Shown: positions 1-7,429, counted from the first letter of the stretch. The stretch is DNA of 22,945 bases from an uncultured Bacilli bacterium (GCA_934141245.1 CAKPCB010000010.1:1-22945); one strand, 5' to 3'. Made by a program: numbers and translations. Notes: a model not told the origin generated them from the letters alone.

Positions 1-2
1 AC

Positions 3-56
3 ATTGACTACTTGCTGGATTGGAATCAAAAATATTTAGAAGATTTAGAAGGTTAA
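3..56 (+). CDS. possible 3' end of an upstream gene (partial)
   Basis: From base 3 an open frame of 17 codons (ending in Leu-Glu-Gly) runs to a TAA at 54-56, directly before the ATG of the S41 peptidase gene. It may be the tail of a preceding gene that lies outside the window. It is in the same frame as the peptidase, so it could instead be part of a once-continuous peptidase gene broken by a stop. The stretch is too short to identify. Confidence 0.3.
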   Translation: MDYLLDWNQKYLEDLEG

Positions 57-656
57 ATGAAAATCATTTATATTGTAACCAAGAACAGAAAATCAGTAAT
101 TAAACTCGAAGGTTCAATAAAAATTTTTGAAGAAATGAAAAAATTAGAAGAAAAGAATATTGAGTATTTAATAATTGATTTGCGTTGGAATACTGGTGGT
201 CATTTGTCATCAGCACGTAATATTGCAAATGCATTTGTTGATGCTGGCAAGGTTTTATATCAATTAGATACAAAGGGGAAAATCCAAAAAGAGTTGTCTG
301 ATGGTAATGCTAAATATAAAGAGAAAGTTGTAATTTTAGTAAACAAATCTAGTGCATCAGCTTCAGAGATACTTACCGCATCTTTAAAGGAGAACATTGG
401 TGCTACTGTAATTGGTGAAACCACATATGGTAAAGGTAAGGTTCAAAAAACTAGAAAATTATCGAGTGGGGCAATGGTAAAATACACAATTCAGAATTGG
501 TTGACACCAAATGGCGAAGAAATAGATCAAAAGGGAATTAAACCAACAATCGAAGTTAAATTGTCTGAAAAATATTATGAAGAGCCAAAAATTGAAAATG
601 ATAATCAATTGTCTAAGGCTTTAAACTTTTTTGAAGATATCAATAAAAATAGTTAA
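57..656 (+). CDS. S41 family C-terminal processing peptidase, N-terminally truncated
   Basis: The 199-aa product carries the catalytic core of the tail-specific protease family (Tsp/CtpA/CtpB), serine proteases that cut extracytoplasmic substrates near the C-terminus. Visible motifs are LIIDLRWNTGG (38-48), SSASASEI with the likely nucleophile Ser101, and TYGKGKVQ with Lys126 and Gln130; the 25-residue Ser-Lys and 4-residue Lys-Gln spacings match CtpB. The usual PNG...ID.KGI.P motif follows at 151-163. Family members are normally 350-500 aa with a signal or membrane segment and a PDZ domain before this core. Here the frame is closed by TAA right before the ATG and the first 20 or so residues do not resemble the family, so this is probably a 5'-truncated or decayed gene. 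A purine-rich AGAAGG lies 4 nt before the ATG, so a short product could still be made. Confidence 0.75.
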   Translation: MKIIYIVTKNRKSVIKLEGSIKIFEEMKKLEEKNIEYLIIDLRWNTGGHLSSARNIANAFVDAGKVLYQLDTKGKIQKELSDGNAKYKEKVVILVNKSSASASEILTASLKENIGATVIGETTYGKGKVQKTRKLSSGAMVKYTIQNWLTPNGEEIDQKGIKPTIEVKLSEKYYEEPKIENDNQLSKALNFFEDINKNS

Positions 657-669
657 CAAATTTATTAAT

Positions 670-697
670 ACAAGCTAAATTTACTAGCTTGTTTTTT
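670..697 (+). terminator. Rho-independent terminator after the S41 peptidase
   Basis: An 8-bp stem (670-677 with 685-692, core CAAGCTA/TAGCTTG), a 7-nt loop and a run of six T (692-697). It sits 14 nt after the peptidase stop and insulates it from the ribosomal operon. Confidence 0.85.
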
Positions 698-734
698 AAT
701 TAATATAAAATTAAAAATAAAATCTAAAAAAAGG

Positions 735-763
735 TTGATTTACTATTCATCTTATGCTATAAT
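735..763 (+). promoter_or_regulatory. sigma-A type promoter of the S10-spc-alpha operon
   Basis: The -35 box is TTGATT at 735-740. The -10 box is a perfect TATAAT at 758-763, with a 17-bp spacer and an extended -10 TG at 755-756. Transcription should start near 770-771, giving a leader of about 117 nt before rpsJ. It is the best match to consensus in the window, as expected for the most highly expressed operon. Confidence 0.9.
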
Positions 764-770
764 TTACTCT

Positions 771-880
771 GTGTGGCTGGCTTAGATGTGCGAGGTTGCT
801 GATACACCAGGATAAGTTGGTCCTATGTATCGGGTTATTTGCACGGAGCAAGTCTATACTAAGATATAGGCGAAGGGAGG
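771..880 (+). promoter_or_regulatory. structured 5' leader RNA of the S10 operon
   Basis: The non-coding leader is much richer in G+C than its surroundings and folds by eye into nested helices. Helix A is 787-791 with 841-845. Helix B is 799-806 with 826-833 (including GATACA/TGTATC), capped by 809-812 with 821-824 (AGGA/TCCT). Helix C is 852-858 with 865-871 and ends 4 nt before the GGGAGG ribosome binding site of rpsJ. The bases CTTAG (781-785) can also pair with the loop of helix C (CTAAG, 859-863), allowing a pseudoknot or switch. Ribosomal-protein operons often carry such leaders for autogenous control; in E. coli L4 regulates the S10 operon. The ligand here is unknown. The structure is from hand pairing only. 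Confidence 0.65.
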
Positions 881-887
881 ATATGAA

Positions 888-1196
888 ATGTCAAATAAAG
901 TTCGTATCAAATTAAAAGCATATGATCATAGAGTACTTGATAATGCTGTAGGAAAGATTGTTGAGACAATTAGAAGAACAGGTGGTGAGATTAGTGGACC
1001 TATTCCACTTCCAACTGAAGTTGAAAAATTCACTATTTTAAGAGCTGTTCATAAATACAAGGATTCTCGTGAACAATTTGAAATGCGTACACATAAGAGA
1101 TTAATTGATATCAAAAATCCTAGTAAGGAAACTGTTGATGCATTAACTCATTTAGATATACCAAGTGGTGTAGATGTACAAATTAAATTAAACTAG
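888..1196 (+). CDS. rpsJ: 30S ribosomal protein S10
   Basis: At 102 aa it has the normal S10 length and the typical start (KVRIKLKAYDHRVLD) and core (GPIPLPTE, RTHKRLIDI, GVDVQIK). S10 sits in the 30S head; its extended loop lies near the tRNA sites, and in many bacteria it pairs with NusB in transcription antitermination. It is the first gene of the operon, and its GGGAGG site lies 7 nt before the ATG, directly after leader helix C. That makes it the natural target of any translational control by the leader. Confidence 0.98.
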   Translation: MSNKVRIKLKAYDHRVLDNAVGKIVETIRRTGGEISGPIPLPTEVEKFTILRAVHKYKDSREQFEMRTHKRLIDIKNPSKETVDALTHLDIPSGVDVQIKLN

Positions 1197-1211
1197 TAGG
1201 AGGAAAGAAAA

Positions 1212-1964
1212 ATGAAAGGAATCTTAGGAAAGAAAATAGGAATGACACAAGTTTTTACTAAAAGTGGAAAACTAATTCCTGTTACTGTAGTTGAAATTGA
1301 GCCTAATGTTGTTACTCAAATTAAAACTGTTGAAAAAGATGGTTATGATGCAATTCAATTAGGTGCAATGACAGTAAAAGAAAAAAACTCAAACAAAGCA
1401 AAAATTGGTCATACCAACAAAGCAAATACTGCACCTAAGCGCTTCTTAAAAGAAATCAGAGGAGTAAATATTGGTGAATATACTTTAGGACAAGTTATTG
1501 ATGCTAGTATTTTTAAAGAAGGGGAAGTAGTAGACGTTAGCGGAATCAGCAAAGGAAAAGGTTTCCAAGGCGTTATTAAAAGATATAATCAATCTAGAGG
1601 ACCAATGGGCCATGGTTCACAATACCATAGAGGTGTTGGTTCGTTAGGAACAATGTTGCCTATGCACGTTTTAAAAGGTAAAAAGTTACCAGGACATATG
1701 GGTAATGTTGCATCAACAATTCAAAATCTTGAAATCGTATCTGTTGATTTAGAAAACAATGTAGTTTTAATAAAGGGAAATGTTCCTGGACCAAAGAAAT
1801 CTTTGGTTATGATAAGAACTTCAGTTAAGAAAGGTGAAAAAATAAATCCTGCTGAAGAGCTAATAACTTATGAAGTTGTTAATTCGGCTGATGAAGAAAT
1901 TGCCTTAGATGAAAATAAAACAGAAATTGCTAATACTGAAGAATCAAATGCTACTGAGGAATAA
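1212..1964 (+). CDS. rplC: 50S ribosomal protein L3
   Basis: L3 is an early-assembly 23S rRNA binder whose long loop reaches toward the peptidyl transferase centre. The family core is intact: MKGILGKKIGMTQVF at the N-terminus and the loop GHGSQYHRGVGSLG at about 134-147. At 250 aa it is some 40 residues longer than typical L3 (about 205-215 aa). The excess is an acidic tail from about residue 215 to the end, rich in Glu, Asp and Asn and ending in TEESNATEE. Such tails occur in some low-GC lineages and are probably disordered at the surface. The gene starts 15 nt after rpsJ behind an AGGAGG site. Confidence 0.98.
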   Translation: MKGILGKKIGMTQVFTKSGKLIPVTVVEIEPNVVTQIKTVEKDGYDAIQLGAMTVKEKNSNKAKIGHTNKANTAPKRFLKEIRGVNIGEYTLGQVIDASIFKEGEVVDVSGISKGKGFQGVIKRYNQSRGPMGHGSQYHRGVGSLGTMLPMHVLKGKKLPGHMGNVASTIQNLEIVSVDLENNVVLIKGNVPGPKKSLVMIRTSVKKGEKINPAEELITYEVVNSADEEIALDENKTEIANTEESNATEE

Positions 1965-2010
1965 TCATCACGATTTAATTATGATTAGTAATATAAGTGA
2001 TGAAAGGAGG
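1965..2010 (+). promoter_or_regulatory. inverted repeat before the rplD ribosome binding site
   Basis: The 54-nt rplC-rplD gap is one of the longest inside the operon. It holds a perfect 7-bp inverted repeat, TCATCAC (1965-1971) with GTGATGA (1997-2003), enclosing a smaller AT hairpin (1976-1979 with 1984-1987). The right arm abuts AAAGGAGG (2004-2010), the rplD ribosome binding site. It could tune L4 translation or be an RNA processing site. There is no T-run, so it is not a terminator. Confidence 0.45.
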
Positions 2011-2018
2011 AAAATTAG

Positions 2019-2639
2019 ATGAAAGAACAAGCAATTTTAAATTTAAAGGGCGAAAAAATAGATAGCATTAAATTAAATAAAGAAATATTTGGAATTGAAC
2101 CAAATAATAAAGTTTTATATGATGCAATTATTTTGTCTAGAGCATCATTAAGACAAGGCACTCATAGTACAAAAACTCGTGCCGAAGTTAGTGGCGGTGG
2201 AAGAAAACCATGGCGTCAAAAAGGAACTGGTCATGCAAGACAAGGTTCTATTAGAGCAGTTCAATGGAGAGGTGGAGGTATTGCCTTCGGACCTGTTCCA
2301 AGAGACTATTCAAAGAAAATGAATAGAAAAGAAAGAAGATTAGCATTAAAGAGTGCTTTGGCTGCAAAAGTTTCTGATATGATTATTGTTGATGATATCA
2401 AACTTGCAACACCTAAAACAAAAGAAATGTTAAGCCTTCTTAAAAATTTAAACTTAGACAGCAATAAAGTTTTAGTGATAGTTAAGGAATTAGATGAAAA
2501 TATAATCTTAGCTTCTAGAAATCTAGAAAATGTAATATTAATAGATTCTAATGAAATTAATGTTTTAGACTTGATTGCAGCTGAAAAAGTATTAATTACT
2601 AAAGAAGCTATAAATCAAATAGAGGAGGTGCTTAAATAA
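2019..2639 (+). CDS. rplD: 50S ribosomal protein L4
   Basis: 206 aa, normal L4 length. The conserved extended loop that reaches the peptide exit tunnel is clear: TRAEVSGGGRKPWRQKGTG (53-71), then HARQGSIRAVQWRGGGIAFGP. L4 is a core large-subunit assembly protein, and in E. coli it also represses its own operon; whether it does so here is unknown. Its stop shares one base with the rplW start (TAATG), and the rplW ribosome binding site (GAGGAGGTG) lies inside the last codons of rplD, so the two are translationally coupled. Confidence 0.98.
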   Translation: MKEQAILNLKGEKIDSIKLNKEIFGIEPNNKVLYDAIILSRASLRQGTHSTKTRAEVSGGGRKPWRQKGTGHARQGSIRAVQWRGGGIAFGPVPRDYSKKMNRKERRLALKSALAAKVSDMIIVDDIKLATPKTKEMLSLLKNLNLDSNKVLVIVKELDENIILASRNLENVILIDSNEINVLDLIAAEKVLITKEAINQIEEVLK

Positions 2640-2923
2640 TGGATACAAGATATTTAGAAATCATTAAGGCACCAGTTATTACTGAGAAAAGTGCTAATTT
2701 GGCTCAAAATGAAGGTAAATATGCTTTTAAAGTTGATCCAAAAGCAAACAAGACTGAAATAAAAAATGCTATAGAAAAAATCTTTAATGTTAAAGTTATT
2801 GAAATTAGCACAATTAATGAAAAAGTAAAAAAGAAAAGAGTTGGCCGATATAGTGGACTTACTAACAGAAGCAAGAAAGCTATTGTTAAGTTAGCTGAAG
2901 GTCAAACTATAGATCTTGGTTAG
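2639..2923 (+). CDS. rplW: 50S ribosomal protein L23
   Basis: 94 aa, usual for L23. The N-terminus IIKAPVITEKSANL and the KVDPKANKTEIKNAIEKIF segment are family signatures. L23 lies at the polypeptide exit and docks trigger factor and SRP. It overlaps rplD by one base. Confidence 0.97.
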   Translation: MDTRYLEIIKAPVITEKSANLAQNEGKYAFKVDPKANKTEIKNAIEKIFNVKVIEISTINEKVKKKRVGRYSGLTNRSKKAIVKLAEGQTIDLG

Positions 2924-2937
2924 AAGGAGGGTTACTT

Positions 2938-3768
2938 ATGGCAATTAGAAATTTTAAACCAACAACAAATGCTAGACGTAGAATGAGTACCTTAATCAAT
3001 GATGAAATCACAAAGACTACACCAGAGAAAAGTTTATTAGTAACTATAAAGAAAAATGGTGGTAGAAATAGTCAAGGGAAAATAACTGTTAGACATCACG
3101 GTGGTGGTGAAAAGAGAAAATATAGAATTATAGATTTCAAGAGAAATAAAAGAGACATTCCTGGTGTTGTAGCAGGTATTGAATATGATCCAAACAGAAG
3201 TGCTAATATTGCTTTAATAAACTACAAAGATGGTGAAAAAAGATATATTATAGCACCTAAGGGATTAACGGTAGGTACGGAAGTTGTTTCTGGTGATAAT
3301 GTTGATATCAAAGTAGGAAACGCTTTACCTATAATCAACATACCAGTAGGTACAGTTATACATAATATAGAACTAAGACCTGGTAAAGGTGGAGAATTAG
3401 CAAGAAGTGCTGGATCTTCAGCTCAAATACTTGGACGTGAAGGTAATTATGTAATGATTCGTTTATCCAGCGGAGAGCAAAGAAAAGTTTTAGGAACTTG
3501 TTATGCAACTATTGGTACAGTTGGTAATGAAGATTATGAACTTGTTAAATTGGGAAAAGCAGGACGTTCACGTCATATGGGTATTAGACCAACAGTACGT
3601 GGATCTGTAATGAATCCTAATGACCATCCACATGGTGGTGGAGAAGGACGTGCTCCTATCGGTCGTAAAGGACCAGTTACTCCTTGGGGTAAACCTGCTT
3701 TGGGTTATAAAACTCGTAAAAAGAAGGCGTCTGATAAATTAATAGTACGTCGTCGTAACGGAAAGTAA
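2938..3768 (+). CDS. rplB: 50S ribosomal protein L2
   Basis: 276 aa, typical. L2 binds 23S rRNA near the peptidyl transferase centre and helps join the subunits. Hallmarks are VRHHGGGEKRKYR (51-63), the central RNA-binding domain, and near the C-terminus MNPNDHPHGGGEGRAPIGR with the conserved histidine cluster, then GYKTRKKKASDK. A GGAGG site lies 14 nt after rplW. Confidence 0.99.
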   Translation: MAIRNFKPTTNARRRMSTLINDEITKTTPEKSLLVTIKKNGGRNSQGKITVRHHGGGEKRKYRIIDFKRNKRDIPGVVAGIEYDPNRSANIALINYKDGEKRYIIAPKGLTVGTEVVSGDNVDIKVGNALPIINIPVGTVIHNIELRPGKGGELARSAGSSAQILGREGNYVMIRLSSGEQRKVLGTCYATIGTVGNEDYELVKLGKAGRSRHMGIRPTVRGSVMNPNDHPHGGGEGRAPIGRKGPVTPWGKPALGYKTRKKKASDKLIVRRRNGK

Positions 3769-3781
3769 GGAGGAAAAACAA

Positions 3782-4051
3782 ATGAGTAGAAGTTTAAAAA
3801 AAGGACCTTATGCAAGCTCTAAATTATTAAAAAAAGTTGATGATTTAAATAAGAGTGGTAAAAAAGAAGTTATAAAGACTTGGTCTCGTCGTTCAACTAT
3901 ATTTCCTGAATTTGTAGGACACACTTTCGCTGTTCATAATGGTAAAGAATATATACCTGTATATGTAACAGAGGATATGGTAGATCATAAACTAGGCGAA
4001 TTTGCTTTAACTCGTAAATTCGGTGGTCACGGCGATAACAAAAAGAAATAA
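3782..4051 (+). CDS. rpsS: 30S ribosomal protein S19
   Basis: 89 aa. S19 sits in the 30S head with S13 and contacts A-site tRNA. It has the standard N-terminal RSLKKGPY, the central PEFVGHTFAVHNGKEYIPVYVTE and the C-terminal LGEFALTRKFGGH. GGAGG precedes the ATG, and the gap to rplB is 13 nt. Confidence 0.98.
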   Translation: MSRSLKKGPYASSKLLKKVDDLNKSGKKEVIKTWSRRSTIFPEFVGHTFAVHNGKEYIPVYVTEDMVDHKLGEFALTRKFGGHGDNKKK

Positions 4052-4069
4052 TGACTAGGAGGAAAATTA

Positions 4070-4402
4070 ATGGAAGCAAAAGCAATCGCAAAGACTCTTA
4101 GAGTATCACCTATTAAAGAAAGATTAGTAATTGATTTAATTCGTGGTAAAGATGTTACTGTTGCATTAAATATTTTAAATAATATGAATAAAAAAACTGC
4201 TAGACTTGCTAAAAAAGTTTTAGATTCTGCTGTTGCAAATGCTGTTAATAATAATGGTGCAAAAGTAGAAGAATTATATGTAAAAGAAGCAAGAGTAGAT
4301 GCAGGTCCTGTAATGAAAAGACATATGTTTGATTCACGTAGTCATATAGGACATAAAGATAAAAGAACTAGTCACATTGTTATTACTGTGGCTAATAAAT
4401 AA
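4070..4402 (+). CDS. rplV: 50S ribosomal protein L22
   Basis: 110 aa, normal length. L22 forms part of the exit tunnel wall with L4. RVSPIKERLVIDLIRGKDV is the N-terminal family motif, and the beta-hairpin region ends in DSRSHIGHKDKRTSHIVITV. A substitution is visible in the tip of the C-terminal loop: the common RGRA..I.KRTSHI appears here as RSHIGHKDKRTSHI. The start is preceded by AGGAGG. Confidence 0.97.
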   Translation: MEAKAIAKTLRVSPIKERLVIDLIRGKDVTVALNILNNMNKKTARLAKKVLDSAVANAVNNNGAKVEELYVKEARVDAGPVMKRHMFDSRSHIGHKDKRTSHIVITVANK

Positions 4403-4419
4403 TCTGATAGGAGGTTAAT

Positions 4420-5073
4420 ATGGGTCAAAAGGTTAGTCCAAATGGACTTAGAATAGGAATCAATAAAGACTGGGAAGCTAAATGGTATGCAAATAATAAG
4501 AATTTTTCTGATTTACTAGCTAATGATGTTAAAATACGTAAATTTTTAGATACTAAACTTAAAGATGCTTCAATTAGCAAGGTTGAAATTGAAAGAAATA
4601 GTAAAAAAACTGAAATAACTATACATACTTCAAAACCTGGCGTTATTATTGGACGTGGTGGAGAAGAAATAGAAAAATTAAAGAAAGAATTATCTAAACT
4701 AGTTAATGAAAATGTTCAAATATCAATTGTTGATATTAAAAAGCCAGAAATTGATGCTAGCTTAGTAGTTCAATCTATTGCAAATCAAATTGAAAACAGA
4801 GCATCATTTAGAATGGCACAAAAAAGAGCAATAAAAAATGCTATGAAAAGTGGTGTAAAGGGAATTAAAACTTTGGTTTCTGGTAGATTAGGTGGTGCTG
4901 ATATGGCACGTAGTGAAGGTTATACTGAAGGAACTATTCCTCTACATACATTAAGAGCTGATATAGATTATGCTACAGCTGAAGCCGATACTACATATGG
5001 TAAGATTGGTGTTAAAGTATGGATATATAAAGGAGAAATTCTTCAAGATAAAAAGGCTAAAGGAGGTAATTAA
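4420..5073 (+). CDS. rpsC: 30S ribosomal protein S3
   Basis: 217 aa. S3 lines the mRNA entry tunnel and takes part in helicase activity on incoming mRNA. The start MGQKVSPNGLRIGI, the type II KH domain with its GxxG loop in GVIIGRGGEEIEKL (75-88), and the C-terminal SGRLGGADMARSEGYTEGT motif are all present. Its last codons (AAAGGAGGTAAT) form the ribosome binding site of rplP. Confidence 0.98.
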   Translation: MGQKVSPNGLRIGINKDWEAKWYANNKNFSDLLANDVKIRKFLDTKLKDASISKVEIERNSKKTEITIHTSKPGVIIGRGGEEIEKLKKELSKLVNENVQISIVDIKKPEIDASLVVQSIANQIENRASFRMAQKRAIKNAMKSGVKGIKTLVSGRLGGADMARSEGYTEGTIPLHTLRADIDYATAEADTTYGKIGVKVWIYKGEILQDKKAKGGN

Positions 5074-5074
5074 T

Positions 5075-5509
5075 ATGGCACTTATACCAGCAAGAACAAA
5101 ATATCGTCGTGTTCATAGATTACCTTATGAAGGTCATGCTAAAGGAAATACTACATTGAGTTTTGGTGAATTTGGTCTTCAAGCTAAAGAGGGTGCTTGG
5201 ATAACTTCAAATCAAATAGAAGCAGCTCGTGTAGCTATGACTCGTTATATGAAACGTGGTGGTAAAGTTTGGATAAATATTTTTCCACATATGCCATTAA
5301 CACAAAAGCCTTTAGGAACACGTCAAGGAAAAGGTAAAGGTAACGTAGAAAAATGGGTAGCTGTTGTTAAAGAAGGAAAGATTATGTTTGAGATAGCAGG
5401 TGTTTCTGAAGAAGTTGCAAGGGAAGCTTTAAGACTTGCATCACACAAGTTGCCTATTAAAACAAAATTTGTAAAAAAAGAAAATGGTGGTGATATAAAT
5501 GAAGGTTAA
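5075..5509 (+). CDS. rplP: 50S ribosomal protein L16
   Basis: 144 aa from the ATG at 5075, 8 nt after AGGAGG; starts further upstream in this frame lie inside rpsC and add residues unlike L16. L16 organises the A-site region of 23S rRNA. Visible motifs are PARTKYRRVHR at the start, RYMKRGGKVWINIFPHMPLTQKP in the middle and GTRQGKGKGNVEKWVAVV after it. The end overlaps rpmC by 11 nt. Confidence 0.97.
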   Translation: MALIPARTKYRRVHRLPYEGHAKGNTTLSFGEFGLQAKEGAWITSNQIEAARVAMTRYMKRGGKVWINIFPHMPLTQKPLGTRQGKGKGNVEKWVAVVKEGKIMFEIAGVSEEVAREALRLASHKLPIKTKFVKKENGGDINEG

Positions 5510-5693
5510 TGAAATAAGAAATCTAACCACTGAAGAAATTAATGCTAAAATTAAAGAAACGAAAGAAGAATTATTTAATTTACGTTTCCAACAAGCAACA
5601 GGTAATTTGGAAAAACCTTCAAGAATAAGAGAACTAAGACATTTAGTAGCTAGACTAAAAACAGTTTTACGCGAACGAGAGTTAGATAATTAG
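5499..5693 (+). CDS. rpmC: 50S ribosomal protein L29
   Basis: A 64-aa helical-hairpin protein at the tunnel exit next to L23. The family pattern NEIRNLTTEEINAKI...ELFNLRFQQATGNLEKPSRIRE is clear. Its ATG lies inside the end of rplP (11-nt overlap) and is served by a GGTGGTGAT-type site in the rplP coding sequence, so it is probably coupled to rplP translation. Confidence 0.97.
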   Translation: MKVNEIRNLTTEEINAKIKETKEELFNLRFQQATGNLEKPSRIRELRHLVARLKTVLRERELDN

Positions 5694-5701
5694 GAGGTCA
5701 C

Positions 5702-5959
5702 ATGGAAAAAGTAAGTAAAGAATTAGTTGGAAAAGTTGTAAGTGATAAGAACAACAAAACAATTACAGTTTTAGTTGAAACTTATAAGAAACATCCATTG
5801 TATGGTAAAAGGGTTAAATATTCTAAAAAATATGCTGTACATGATGAATCTAATAAAGCTAAGGTAGGAGATATAGTTAGGATTGTTGAAACTAGACCAT
5901 TATCTGCTACTAAGAGATTTTATTTAAAAGAAATAGTAAAAGAAGCAGTTATTTTATAA
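5702..5959 (+). CDS. rpsQ: 30S ribosomal protein S17
   Basis: 85 aa, the usual length. S17 is a primary 16S rRNA binder with an OB fold. GKVVSDKNNKTITVLVE, KHPLYGKRVKYSKKYAVHDE and VRIVETRPLSATKRF are family signatures. The gene follows rpmC by 8 nt, with AGGAGGT overlapping the rpmC stop region. Confidence 0.98.
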   Translation: MEKVSKELVGKVVSDKNNKTITVLVETYKKHPLYGKRVKYSKKYAVHDESNKAKVGDIVRIVETRPLSATKRFYLKEIVKEAVIL

Positions 5960-5983
5960 CTCTTAGGTGAAGGAGGATTAATT

Positions 5984-6352
5984 ATGATTCAACAAGAAAG
6001 TCGTTTAAAAGTTGCGGATAACTCTGGAGCAAAGGAACTTTTAGTTATTCGTGTACTTGGTGGAAGCAAAGTAAAAACCGGAAATATCGGTGACATAGTT
6101 GTTGGTACAATTAAAAAAGCCACACCTAATGGAACTGTAAAAAAGGGAAAAGTTGTAAAAGCAGTTGTTGTTAGAAGCAAATTTGGTGTTAGAAGACAAG
6201 ATGGTTCTTATATTAAATTTGATGACAATGCATGTGTAATTATAAAAGATGACAAGAGTCCAGTAGGAACTCGTATCTTTGGACCTGTAGCACGTGAACT
6301 TCGTGATGCAGATTACATGAAAATAGTATCTTTAGCTAAAGAAGTGCTATAA
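5984..6352 (+). CDS. rplN: 50S ribosomal protein L14
   Basis: 122 aa. L14 lies at the subunit interface, forms bridges to 16S rRNA and is the binding site of silencing factor RsfS. MIQQESRLKVADNSGAKELL and GTRIFGPVARELR are conserved signatures. GGAGG lies 7 nt before the ATG. Confidence 0.99.
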   Translation: MIQQESRLKVADNSGAKELLVIRVLGGSKVKTGNIGDIVVGTIKKATPNGTVKKGKVVKAVVVRSKFGVRRQDGSYIKFDDNACVIIKDDKSPVGTRIFGPVARELRDADYMKIVSLAKEVL

Positions 6353-6363
6353 AGGAGGATATT

Positions 6364-6672
6364 ATGAACTTTAAAGTAGGAGATAAAGTTGTAGTAATTG
6401 CTGGATCTAGTAAAGGAAAAGAAGGAAAAATTACAAAAGTTTTAAGAAAAGAAAACAAAGTAATAGTTGAAGGATGCAACATAATCAAAAAACATAAGAA
6501 AGCAACTCAAAATGAAACAGGTGGAATTTTAGAAATTGAAGCACCTATCCATGCTTCTAATGTTATGATTATTGATCCTAAAACAAAAAAAGGAACTAGA
6601 ATTGGGCATACTATTGATAAAAATAATAAAAAAATCAGAATAACTAAAAAATCAAATGAAAAGATTGATTAG
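6364..6672 (+). CDS. rplX: 50S ribosomal protein L24
   Basis: 102 aa with an N-terminal KOW motif (VGDKVVVIAGSSKGKEGKI, 5-23) and NIIKKHKKATQNETGGI. L24 initiates large-subunit assembly and lies near the tunnel exit. Its TAG stop is immediately followed by the rplE ribosome binding site. Confidence 0.98.
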   Translation: MNFKVGDKVVVIAGSSKGKEGKITKVLRKENKVIVEGCNIIKKHKKATQNETGGILEIEAPIHASNVMIIDPKTKKGTRIGHTIDKNNKKIRITKKSNEKID

Positions 6673-6689
6673 TGGAAGGAGGGAATGAG

Positions 6690-7229
6690 ATGAACCGCCT
6701 AAAAGAAAAATATATGAATGAAATTGTTCCAAGTTTGAAGGAAAAACATAACTATAAATCAATAATGGAAGTTCCAAAATTAGAGAAAATAGTTATAAAT
6801 ATCGGTGTAGGTGATGCTACTAGTAATTCAAAATTATTAGATGCTGCTCTACATGATCTAGAATTAATTTCTGGTCAGAAACCAGTTGTAACAAAGGCTA
6901 GAAAGTCAATTGCAGGATTTAAAGTGAGAGAAGGACAATCAATTGGTTGTAAGGTTACTTTAAGAGGAGAAAACATGTATAACTTTATGGATAAGTTAGT
7001 ATCTGTTGGATTACCTCGTGTTAGAGATTTCCGTGGTGTATCTTCTAAAGCATTTGATGGTAGAGGTAACTATACTTTAGGAATTAAAGAACAACTAATA
7101 TTCTCAGAAATTGAATATGACGATGTTGTAAAAGTTCGTGGTATGGATATTGTATTCGTAACAACTGCAAAGACAGATAGCGAAGCATATGATTTATTAT
7201 TGGGACTTGGAATTCCGTTCAGAAAGTAA
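6690..7229 (+). CDS. rplE: 50S ribosomal protein L5
   Basis: 179 aa from the ATG at 6690, which stands 6 nt after GGAAGGAGGG. An in-frame GTG at 6672 is rejected because it would lie upstream of and inside that site. L5 holds 5S rRNA in the central protuberance. MNRLKEKYMNEIVPSL, GQKPVVTKARKSIAGFKVREG and LPRVRDFRGVSSKAFDGRGNY are family signatures, and the C-terminus ends in LLLGLGIPFRK. Confidence 0.98.
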   Translation: MNRLKEKYMNEIVPSLKEKHNYKSIMEVPKLEKIVINIGVGDATSNSKLLDAALHDLELISGQKPVVTKARKSIAGFKVREGQSIGCKVTLRGENMYNFMDKLVSVGLPRVRDFRGVSSKAFDGRGNYTLGIKEQLIFSEIEYDDVVKVRGMDIVFVTTAKTDSEAYDLLLGLGIPFRK

Positions 7230-7243
7230 TTGGAGGGTAAATA

Positions 7244-7429
7244 ATGGCAAAAAAAAGTATGATTGTTAAAGCTAATAAAAAACAAAAATTTAAGGTTCGT
7301 GAATATACACGTTGTAAAAGATGTGGTAGACCTCACGCTGTTATGAGTAAATTTGGAATATGCCGTATTTGCTTTAGAGAATTAGCTTATAAAGGACAAA
7401 TACCAGGTGTAAAAAAATCAAGCTGGTAA
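7244..7429 (+). CDS. rpsN: 30S ribosomal protein S14, zinc-binding type
   Basis: The 61-aa protein is the short S14 form. Four cysteines, C24/C27 (CKRC) and C40/C43 (CRIC), make the zinc site, and the end GVKKSSW is the usual C-terminus. It assembles into the 30S head with S3 and S10. Only this zinc form is seen here; a zinc-independent copy, if any, lies outside the window. Confidence 0.98.
   Translation: MAKKSMIVKANKKQKFKVREYTRCKRCGRPHAVMSKFGICRICFRELAYKGQIPGVKKSSW

Noticed and set aside
4970..5074. Longer start for L16
   Set aside because: It lies inside rpsC, lacks a ribosome binding site and adds residues unlike L16; the ATG at 5075 has AGGAGG.
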